Shown: piece after piece, positions 33,540 through 40,227 of the stretch
Position numbering within the stretch: the stretch's first letter is position 1
Layout: every line of letters starts with the position of its first letter
Translations under genes and position numbers: made by a program
Notes under the pieces: generated by a model
Told to the model about the DNA's origin: nothing
The model's input: only the letters and a program-made list of their open reading frames with translations
Databases searched by the model: none
Assembly (NCBI RefSeq): GCF_023516505.1
Contig: NZ_JAMGBB010000001.1
Span: forward strand, 310,001 to 374,000
Origin: Sphingomonas brevis
GTDB lineage: Bacteria > Pseudomonadota > Alphaproteobacteria > Sphingomonadales > Sphingomonadaceae
Direction of reading: 5' to 3'
DNA length: 64,000 bases

Positions 33540-35237
33540 ATGATTACGACCAACATCGCCGAGGCCGCGATCGGCATATCCGAGGCCCAGGCCTTTGCCC
33601 GCATCGAGACCGGCGAGGAGGATGCCCTGCTGGCCGCGCTCGTCCGGACGGCCAGCGCGCTGTGCGAATGCTTCACCGGCCTGCTCGCCGACGCCAGTGA
33701 TGGCCTGATCGATTGCGACGACCCGAGGCCGATCCCGGGCTTTGCCGCGCATGGCTCGTCAATCGGCGATGCGCTGCATGGCCTGGTCGATCTGGCCGGG
33801 GTCGAGCTGTTCGATGAAAATGGTCGGCTGGCGTCCCCCGGCGCGACGCCGGTGACCCTTGTCGCGGCGCAGGAGTTGGGCTGCGACAGCGACGATGACG
33901 CCAGGCCCATGACCGAGCAGGTTCGGGCCCCGAATGTCGACCGGCCCGCCGCATTGTCGCTCGGCTATTATGACCCGGACCGCGACTATCAGGCAGGCCA
34001 GATGCGCTCGTCAGGCGGCGGAAGCGGCAGCCGCGACGAACGGATCGAGCTTCCGGTCGTGCTCGCCGCGGCGCAGGCAAGGCTGTTTGCCGAGGGAGCC
34101 TACGCGCGGCGGTGGCGGAGCGGCGATCGCGTCAAGCTGCGCTTGCCGCCGTCGCAGATGGGATTGCGCCCCGGACAGGCGATCCGGCTGGCGAGCGTCA
34201 CGCGCTCCTGGGTGGTCAGGTCCGTCTCGATCGAGGGGATGGCGGTCGCGGTGGAAGCCGAGGATGCGCCAGTGGCCGTGCCCGCGCTGCCCGCCGCGCC
34301 AGGCCGGGCGGTCAGCGAACCGGACATCGGGATTGGACGGACCGAGCTGGCGCTGATCGAATTGCCGCCGATGGGCGACGCGCCCGAAGCCTCGGCAACG
34401 CTTTACCTCGCCGCCTCCAACGCCGGCCTGTGGAAGCCGGTGGCAGTCGAGCTGACGAATGGCGTTGATCCGGCCGGCAGCGTCGCCATGACCCGGCGCG
34501 CCGTGATCGGGATGGCCGAGAGCCTGCTCGACGCGCGGTCGCCGCCGATCTTCGACGAAGTGTCGAGCGTCATCATCCGGCTCGCCAATGGCGGGCAATA
34601 TTTGCTCAACGCCGACGACGACGCGCTGATGGCTGGTGCGAACCTGGCAATCCTTGGGGACGAATTGCTGCAGTTCGGCCGTGCGGAGCAGGTTGGCGCT
34701 GGCCTATATCGTCTGTCGCACCTGCTGCGCGGCCGGCGCGGGACCGAATGGGCATCGGCGACCCATGCAGTCGGTGACCGGTTCTGCCTGATAGACGTCG
34801 CGGCAATGAAGCCGGTCACCCTGCCGCCCGGTTCGGTCGGGACCGCCCTAACCGCAACGGCGCACGGAATTGGAGATATTGCGCCGCTGCCGGTTGTCGA
34901 ACGGCTGATCCGCGGGGAAAGCCTGCGGCCGCCATCGCCATCCCATCTGACGCTTCGCAGGGACGGCACCAGCCTGGTCGCAAGCTGGACCCGCCGCAGT
35001 CATCGCGGCTGGGCATGGATCGACGGCGTCGGCGTTCCCGACGATCCGTTCCCGGAGACGTACAGGCTGAACCTGACGGGCACCGGCGGAACGCTGACTT
35101 CCGAGTCGGCCGATTGCTCGGCGGCGTTCGGCCTGGCCGAGCTTCCGGGCAAGGCCGGTGAAGCAATCGCGATGGCGGTGTCGATCGTCGGTCCCGCCGC
35201 GCTGTCGCACCCGGCGACTGCATCGATCATCCTTTAG
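33540..35237 (+). CDS. GTA g6-g15 fusion (connector N-terminus joined to tail host-specificity C-terminus)
   Basis: 565 aa. Residues 1-~48 (ISEAQAFARIETGEEDALLAAL, ALCECFTG) match the start of a head-tail connector (g6). From ~50 the protein continues as the C-terminal part of the large tail protein g15: PIPGFAAHGSSIGDALHGLVDLAGVELFD, LSLGYYDPDRDYQAG, LYRLSHLLRGRRGTEW. The tail genes g7-g14 and most of g15 are missing. An in-frame deletion is the simplest reading. AGGAAGAG precedes the ATG. Function as a connector is unlikely. Confidence 0.72.
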   Translation: MITTNIAEAAIGISEAQAFARIETGEEDALLAALVRTASALCECFTGLLADASDGLIDCDDPRPIPGFAAHGSSIGDALHGLVDLAGVELFDENGRLASPGATPVTLVAAQELGCDSDDDARPMTEQVRAPNVDRPAALSLGYYDPDRDYQAGQMRSSGGGSGSRDERIELPVVLAAAQARLFAEGAYARRWRSGDRVKLRLPPSQMGLRPGQAIRLASVTRSWVVRSVSIEGMAVAVEAEDAPVAVPALPAAPGRAVSEPDIGIGRTELALIELPPMGDAPEASATLYLAASNAGLWKPVAVELTNGVDPAGSVAMTRRAVIGMAESLLDARSPPIFDEVSSVIIRLANGGQYLLNADDDALMAGANLAILGDELLQFGRAEQVGAGLYRLSHLLRGRRGTEWASATHAVGDRFCLIDVAAMKPVTLPPGSVGTALTATAHGIGDIAPLPVVERLIRGESLRPPSPSHLTLRRDGTSLVASWTRRSHRGWAWIDGVGVPDDPFPETYRLNLTGTGGTLTSESADCSAAFGLAELPGKAGEAIAMAVSIVGPAALSHPATASIIL

Positions 35238-35247
35238 GGGGACTTCC

Positions 35248-35742
35248 ATGGACAATAGTGCGCGATTCGCCCTTCCGCTGTTGAGCCCGGGCCAGGCGCA
35301 GAAGGAAATTTTTCACAACGAGAGCCTGCATCGGGTCGACATGCTCCTTTGTCCGGTTGTCGAAGGAGCGGAAATCGCCGTGCCGCCCGCCGAACCGGAG
35401 GCCGGCACTTGTTACCTGGTCGCGCCGGGAGCAGCCGGGGCCTGGGCGGGGAAGGACGATATGCTGGCCGGCTTCACCGATGGGGGTTGGCGATTCATCG
35501 CCCCAATCGAAGGAGTTAGGCTGTTCGACCGGAGCAGCGGACAGATGGTCGTGCGCCGCGGCGGTGCCTGGGAAACCGGCATCCTTCGCGCACAGCAGCT
35601 GCAAATCGACGGTGCCACGGTGGTTCGGGAGCGGCAGCCGGCAATCGCCGATCCATCGGCCGGCAGCGTCGTCGACAGTCAATGCCGGTCGGCGGTATCG
35701 GCCATATTGGCGATGCTGCGGACCCACGGATTGATCGATTAA
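35248..35742 (+). CDS. DUF2793 domain protein (GTA 3' end)
   Basis: 164 aa. It opens MDNSARFALPLLSPGQAQKE and contains HNESLHRVDMLLCPVVEG, CYLVAPGAAGAWAGKDD and GGWRFIAPIEGVRLF, the DUF2793 pattern. In alphaproteobacterial GTA clusters this gene follows g15, and here it still does, 10 bp after the fusion. It is thought to be a tail-fibre or particle-surface protein. ATG 35248 has TAGGGGGAC upstream. Confidence 0.82.
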   Translation: MDNSARFALPLLSPGQAQKEIFHNESLHRVDMLLCPVVEGAEIAVPPAEPEAGTCYLVAPGAAGAWAGKDDMLAGFTDGGWRFIAPIEGVRLFDRSSGQMVVRRGGAWETGILRAQQLQIDGATVVRERQPAIADPSAGSVVDSQCRSAVSAILAMLRTHGLID

Positions 35743-35895
35743 TCCGGCCCCAAATCCTTGCGCTTAGGGGGAATCAGGGAGATTTGTGCGGCATTTGGGC
35801 AACAGGCCCGAATTTTGTAATCTTGCACCGCAACGGCCCCTCTCATAAGGTGTTCGGGCAGTTCTGATTTGGAACGCATGTGAAAGGGGATAATT

Positions 35896-36744
35896 ATGCG
35901 GAAGCTGGCCATTTTGGCGGCGCTTGCTTCGACTGCGTTGGCGACCCCAGCTGTCGCTCGCGACAAGAGCTGGTATGCCGGCGTTGAAGGCGGCGTTATG
36001 CTTGCCGAAGACCCAGACCTCGACGTTGATTTTGACGACGGCGAAGTCAGCGGCTCGGTCGATAACGGTCTTCATCTCGACTATAAGACGGGTCTCGATA
36101 TCGACCTCGTCGGCGGTTACGACTTCGGTGGTTTCCGTCTCGAAGCCGAGCTTGGTTACAAGAATGCAGGTATTGACGAAGTTACCTTCGGCCCCGGCAT
36201 CCTTGATAGCGACGCAGTCACGATCGACACCAGCGGCGACGTTCGCGTCCTGTCGGCGATGGTCAATGGCTTGCTCGACTTTGGCGACGACGATAACTGG
36301 AGCGGCTATCTCGGTGCCGGTATCGGTTTCGCCAGCATCAAGCATGACCTTGATGTCGACGATATCGACGATCCGAGCAGCACCGACAGCGGCTTGGCCT
36401 GGCAGATCGTTGCGGGTGTCCGCAAGGCGATTACCCAGAACCTCGATCTTGGCCTGAAGTATCGCTTCTTCAACACCAAGGCCTATGACTTCGGCGATCT
36501 CGAACAGGACGGCATCGAAGCAACAGGCAAGTTCCGCTCGCACTCGCTGCTGCTGAGCTTGATCTACAACTTCTACTCGCCGCCTCCGCCGCCGCCGCCT
36601 CCGCCGCCGCCGCCTCCGCCGCCGCCTCCGCCGGCGACGCAGACCTGCCCGGACGGCTCGGTGATCCTGGCAACGGACGCGTGCCCACCGCCGCCTCCGC
36701 CGCCGCCGCCGCCGCCTCCTCCTCCGGAGCCGGAACGCGGTTAA
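35896..36744 (+). CDS. Outer-membrane beta-barrel protein with poly-proline tail
   Basis: 282 aa. A signal peptide (1-22, ATPAVARD) is followed by an OmpA-type 8-stranded barrel (SWYAGVEGGVML, GYLGAGIGFASI, GLKYRFFNTKAYDF, LLLSLIYNFY). Then come two runs of 14 or more prolines separated by ATQTCPDGSVILATDACP with a probable disulfide. The usual OmpA peptidoglycan-binding domain is absent; the protein ends PEPERG. Such barrels are common in sphingomonads. Confidence 0.82.
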   Translation: MRKLAILAALASTALATPAVARDKSWYAGVEGGVMLAEDPDLDVDFDDGEVSGSVDNGLHLDYKTGLDIDLVGGYDFGGFRLEAELGYKNAGIDEVTFGPGILDSDAVTIDTSGDVRVLSAMVNGLLDFGDDDNWSGYLGAGIGFASIKHDLDVDDIDDPSSTDSGLAWQIVAGVRKAITQNLDLGLKYRFFNTKAYDFGDLEQDGIEATGKFRSHSLLLSLIYNFYSPPPPPPPPPPPPPPPPPPATQTCPDGSVILATDACPPPPPPPPPPPPPPEPERG

Positions 36745-36768
36745 GCCAGACGGCTGGTTTAAAAGTTA

Positions 36769-36805
36769 CCCCGGGAGCGCTTCGGCACTCCCGGGGTTTC
36801 TTTTT
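36769..36805 (+). terminator. Rho-independent terminator
   Basis: CCCCGGGAG and CTCCCGGGG form a perfect 9-bp stem with a CGCTTCGGCA loop, followed by TTTCTTTTT. Confidence 0.92.
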
Positions 36806-36874
36806 GCGCGTTGCCCGCGTCGCGGGCGCGCCCTAAGCCGTCCGGGTATTGTCCGGCAGCAAAGGGCGAGGCGA

Positions 36875-37273
36875 ATGTTCAAATGCGTATTGGCCGCGAC
36901 GCTGGCGATCGCCTGGGGCGGCGTTGCGGCCGCGCAACAGCCGGCACCGCTGATGTTGTTCTTCGACTGGGGCAAGCCCGACATCCGCAGCGACGACCTG
37001 GCCGTGCTCGACCAGGCCGTCGCCACATGGCGCGCCAGTCCCGGCTCCCGGCTCACGCTATCCGGATATACCGACCGGTCGGGCGGTGCCGCTCACAACC
37101 TCAGGGCATCGCTCGAGCGGGCGAAAACGGTCTGCCGGGAGCTGGAGAAACGCGGCGTGCCGTCCAGCGCGATCAGCATGGCCGGCTTTGGCGAAGAACG
37201 GCCGCTGGTGCCGACCGAGGACGGCGTGCGCGAAGTTCAGAACCGCCGGGTCGAAATCCGCGTCGGCAGTTAG
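36875..37273 (+). CDS. Stand-alone OmpA C-terminal domain protein
   Basis: 132 aa. A signal peptide (1-20, GVAAAQQ) leads into a single OmpA/MotB peptidoglycan-binding domain: LFFDWGKPDIRSDDLAVLDQA, LTLSGYTDRSGGAAHNLRASLERAKTV, GFGEERPLV and NRRVEIRV. It would bind diaminopimelate peptidoglycan in the periplasm. It lies just downstream of a barrel protein lacking this domain, although a terminator separates them. Confidence 0.85.
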   Translation: MFKCVLAATLAIAWGGVAAAQQPAPLMLFFDWGKPDIRSDDLAVLDQAVATWRASPGSRLTLSGYTDRSGGAAHNLRASLERAKTVCRELEKRGVPSSAISMAGFGEERPLVPTEDGVREVQNRRVEIRVGS

Positions 37274-37596
37274 GCGTAAACCAACTCCTCTTTCTTCTTC
37301 GGATTCCAGCCGCGCACGCGGACCTTGTTGTCGACGAAGCAGGAGCGTGAAATTGGCGACCGGGAGCTTTTGCGTCCTCCCTATCGGAGACTGCGGCGGT
37401 GAGGACTATAAGCCGCAGCGCGGAGTCGGACCAAAATGGGCAGGCTTCGCCGAGGAGGATTGACCGTCACGGAGTGAATCCGTGACGTCGATCGACACGG
37501 CTGCGCCGGTCGTCGGCCGGTTCTCGCCGTCTCTTCGACATAAGCTCACTTTTGCCGGGCAAAACTTCGCTTATGCTCGGCGGCGGGAGAACAGCT
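37274..37596. other. 323-bp intergenic region with a dispersed repeat and a possible gene fragment
   Basis: The repeat at 37464-37520 recurs at 60935-60995. On the minus strand a short open stretch ends CFVDNKVRVRGWNPKKKEEL and stops at 37270; it looks like the tail of a lost gene, but I do not recognise it. Confidence 0.4.
37464..37520 (+). repeat. Dispersed repeat family 2, copy 1
   Basis: A hairpin CGTCACGGA-GTGAA-TCCGTGACG (37465-37487) is followed by TCGATC, CGGCTGCGCCG and GTCGGCCGG. The same order occurs at 60935-60995 with the arms one base longer. It does not match the CCCCGG-type REPs. Confidence 0.7.
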
Positions 37597-37875
37597 ATGA
37601 CCGCATTCAACGCCGTCCGCTTCAAGGTGAAGCCAGGCCGAACCCAGGAGTTCCTCGACGCTCACCAAAGCGTCGACCGCGACTGGCCGGGCCTTAGGCA
37701 CGTCAACATGATCCAGACCGGCGACGACAGTTTCTGCATCATCGGCGAATGGGACAGCATGGACGCGATGGCCGCGGCGCGGCCGTTCATGATCGCGACG
37801 CTCGACACGTTCCGCGACACGCTGGACGGTGACACCGATCCTGTGTCGGGGCCCGTGGTGCTGGAGCTTAAATGA
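37597..37875 (+). CDS. Antibiotic biosynthesis monooxygenase-like (ABM) small protein
   Basis: 92 aa. The pattern FKVKPGRTQEFLDAH, NMIQTGDDSFCIIGEWDSMDAM and LDTFRDTLD is that of the dimeric ferredoxin-like ABM/DUF family with one domain. ATG 37597 has GGGAG upstream. It overlaps sodC by 4 bp (ATGA). The reaction is unknown; the pairing with sodC suggests a redox setting. Confidence 0.68.
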   Translation: MTAFNAVRFKVKPGRTQEFLDAHQSVDRDWPGLRHVNMIQTGDDSFCIIGEWDSMDAMAAARPFMIATLDTFRDTLDGDTDPVSGPVVLELK

Positions 37876-38387
37876 TACGCCTGGCTCGCCTGGCGGCCCT
37901 CGTCGTCCCGCTGATTATCGCGTCTGAGGCCCAGGCCAAGGGCTGGGGCCCCAAATCACCGATCGTCCGCGGCGATGGCACGGCGATCGGCACCGTCCGC
38001 GTTCGTGAGACGCCCGGCGGGCTGGCGATGAAGCTGGAGGCCAGCGGCTTGCCGCCCGGCGAGATCGGCATGCACATCCATGCCGTCGGCCGCTGCGACG
38101 GGCCCGATTTCGCCAGCGCCGGCCCGCACTGGAACCCGGCCGGCAAGCAGCATGGCCGATTGAACCCGGCGGGCGAGCATCTTGGCGACCTCGGCAATTT
38201 GTGGGTGGGCGCGGACGGCAGCGTCAGAATGGACATGCTGCCCGACCCGGCCGGCAGCGTGCCGAGCCCGTTCGACGGTGACGGAGCGGCGCTGGTCGTC
38301 CACGCCCAGAAGGACGACGAAAAGACCGACCCCAGCGGCAATAGCGGCGCCCGGATCGCCTGCGCGGTGCTCAAGGCCGGGAAATAG
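37872..38387 (+). CDS. sodC: Periplasmic Cu/Zn superoxide dismutase
   Basis: 171 aa with a signal peptide (1-22, EAQAKG). Copper and zinc ligands are seen: GMHIHAVGRCD (two His), SAGPHWNP, KQHGRLNPAGEHLGDLGNL, and ALVVHAQKDDEKTD. The disulfide Cys pair is GRCD and ARIACAVL. It converts superoxide to peroxide in the periplasm. It is co-transcribed with the ABM-like gene. Confidence 0.93.
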   Translation: MIRLARLAALVVPLIIASEAQAKGWGPKSPIVRGDGTAIGTVRVRETPGGLAMKLEASGLPPGEIGMHIHAVGRCDGPDFASAGPHWNPAGKQHGRLNPAGEHLGDLGNLWVGADGSVRMDMLPDPAGSVPSPFDGDGAALVVHAQKDDEKTDPSGNSGARIACAVLKAGK

Positions 38388-38424
38388 GCCGGTTTACCGT
38401 CAGCCGCGAGCGGTTTTGCCGGCG

Positions 38425-39588
38425 CTAATGAACTTCGCGGCTTTGCGTTTCGCCCTTGGTGGCAAGGCTGAAGCGCGGCTCGGACTTAGTTTCGCTGCCT
38501 AGCGCCAGCTCCGCGGCCAAACGCCCGACTTCCGGCCCATGCTTGAAGCCATGGCCGGAACCGCCGCCGACCAGCACGACGTTGGACATGGTCGGATGGC
38601 GGTCGATCAGGAAATCGCCGTTCGAGCTATTCTCGTACTGGCAGACCTCGGCACTGGTAACGCGCGCGCCTTTGAGCAGCGGAAAGCGGCGGTCACGAAA
38701 GGCAATGACCTCGTCGAGCGCTTCGCTTGTCGGCTCGCGCGACTGGGTGTCGGGATCGACCGCGGCGCCATGCTTGTCGTGGGCGAATTTGACACCGCGG
38801 CCTTCCAGGTCCGGCAGGCCATAATACATGTCGCCGGCGTTGAAATCAGCCCAGCCCGGCATGGTGTGAGGCTGGAAGCGATCGTCACCGTCGGGCGGGG
38901 CAAAGGTGAAAATCTCCTGTCGCGTGGCGAAGATGCGCCCGCCGAGGATGGCCGGGAATATGTTGGGAAGCCACGGCCCCAGCGCGAAGACAAATGCGTC
39001 CGCCTCCAGCGTCGCTCCGCTGGCAAGCTTTAGTGCTGTAAGCCGACCGTCCACTTGCCTGGGTGCTTGCGCGGCTTCGTGGCGGTACTCACCCCCCGAT
39101 GCCGCAAAATTGCTGACGAGGGTTTGCACGGCGCGGCGTGCCATCAGCGAGCCGAACCCGGGCTCAAATATGCCGGCGGCGACACCGGTGAAATCGATCA
39201 TTGGGAAGCGCCTGGCCATGGCCGTTGCATCCATATGCTCGGTCGGAAGGCCGAGCGCCTCGTGCACGGCCAGGGTATCCGCCAGGTAAGGCTCGCCGGC
39301 CGGAAAGAAGAACAGCACGCCATTCGGAATGAAGATCGGCAGGCCGGCAGTCGCGCTGAGTGCTTTCCATTCCGACAGGCTGTCCAACGCCATCCGCGTG
39401 TAGATGGCGTCCTTGCCATAGGCACCGCGGGTGAGGCGGCTTTCCCCGCCCGAACTGGCGCGGCTATTGGCCGGACCCGCCATGTCGACCAGCACCACCC
39501 GATGGCCGCCCCGGCGAAGATGCTCGGCGGTCCAGGCGCCGAACACGCCGGCGCCGATCACCGCAATTCGAACGCCGCTACCCGGCAT
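38425..39588 (-). CDS. FAD-dependent oxidase (sarcosine/N-methyltryptophan oxidase-like)
   Basis: 387 aa. It begins with a GxGxxG nucleotide-binding motif (IAVIGAGVFGAWTAEHLRRGG) followed by VVLVDM. SGGESRLTRGAYG is the family flavin-attachment-type region, and GGGSGHGFKHGPEVGRLAAEL is the C-terminal FAD motif of monomeric sarcosine oxidases. A Cys that could hold the flavin is in SAEVCQYENSSNGDF. ATG 39588 is chosen because upstream codons are unrelated. It is 5 bp after the GNAT gene. Confidence 0.88.
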   Translation of the reverse strand: MPGSGVRIAVIGAGVFGAWTAEHLRRGGHRVVLVDMAGPANSRASSGGESRLTRGAYGKDAIYTRMALDSLSEWKALSATAGLPIFIPNGVLFFFPAGEPYLADTLAVHEALGLPTEHMDATAMARRFPMIDFTGVAAGIFEPGFGSLMARRAVQTLVSNFAASGGEYRHEAAQAPRQVDGRLTALKLASGATLEADAFVFALGPWLPNIFPAILGGRIFATRQEIFTFAPPDGDDRFQPHTMPGWADFNAGDMYYGLPDLEGRGVKFAHDKHGAAVDPDTQSREPTSEALDEVIAFRDRRFPLLKGARVTSAEVCQYENSSNGDFLIDRHPTMSNVVLVGGGSGHGFKHGPEVGRLAAELALGSETKSEPRFSLATKGETQSREVH

Positions 39589-39593
39589 CGCAG

Positions 39594-40130
39594 CTAAAGC
39601 GCCTTTTCCATGCGCAGCAGGGGCACCTGGACGCCGTCGATCGGGGCTGACAGCACGGGCTCGACCGGAAGGTAGCCAAAGGCGCGGTAAAGCGGCTCCC
39701 CCGCCATGGTGGCCATCATCTCGGCTCGCGCGAAGCCGGCCTTCCGCGCCGCCTCCTCGCATAGCCGAAGGACGGTGCTGCCGATCCCCCGCCGGGCGAA
39801 GTCGGGGTCGGTATACATGGCGCGAATCTTGGCTGCATCGGTTGCGGGGTCGAGCGCCACCGGCTCACGGGTGACGATGCTGTCGTCTCCGCCATAGAGC
39901 GTCGCCCGCCAGCTCCAGCCCCCACTGCCGACGATCCGCCCGTCCAGCTCGACCACGAAATAGGTACCGTCGAGAACCAGCTGCGTATCGAGGCCCATCA
40001 CCTTGTGGCTCGCACGGACCTGCTCGGGGCTGAGGAAATCGTCCTGCAACCGCTCGATCGCGCGCGTCATCAGCGCACGCAACGCAGGAAGGTCATCGGG
40101 GATGGCCAGGCGATGGGTAAGTATCGTCAT
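39594..40130 (-). CDS. GNAT family N-acetyltransferase
   Basis: 178 aa. Segments LALPDDLPAL-like start (HRLAIPDDLPALRAL), GTYFVVELDGRIVGSGGWSW, and MYTDPDFARRGIGSTVLRLCEEAA (acetyl-CoA loop RRGIGS) define the fold. The C-terminus LYRAFGYLPVEP fits small-molecule acetyltransferases. It is the first gene of a two-gene operon with the FAD oxidase. The substrate is unknown. Confidence 0.87.
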   Translation of the reverse strand: MTILTHRLAIPDDLPALRALMTRAIERLQDDFLSPEQVRASHKVMGLDTQLVLDGTYFVVELDGRIVGSGGWSWRATLYGGDDSIVTREPVALDPATDAAKIRAMYTDPDFARRGIGSTVLRLCEEAARKAGFARAEMMATMAGEPLYRAFGYLPVEPVLSAPIDGVQVPLLRMEKAL

Positions 40131-40167
40131 CACCTGCGATGGTGCGGCCAGCCTTGCCGTTGCGCAA

Positions 40168-40203
40168 ATAAAAAAGGGGCGGGAAGTTTGCGCTTCCCGC
40201 CCC
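40168..40203 (-). terminator. Rho-independent terminator of the TonB receptor gene
   Basis: GGGGCGGGAAG and CTTCCCGCCCC form a perfect 11-bp stem with a 6-nt loop. On the minus strand it is followed by TTTTTTATTT. Confidence 0.92.
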
Positions 40204-40227
40204 GATATGAAGCCCAGGCTCAAAGGA

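Noticed and set aside
36590-36735. CCG/CCT run as a repeat element or CRISPR.
   Set aside because: It is codons of the poly-proline tail of the barrel protein.
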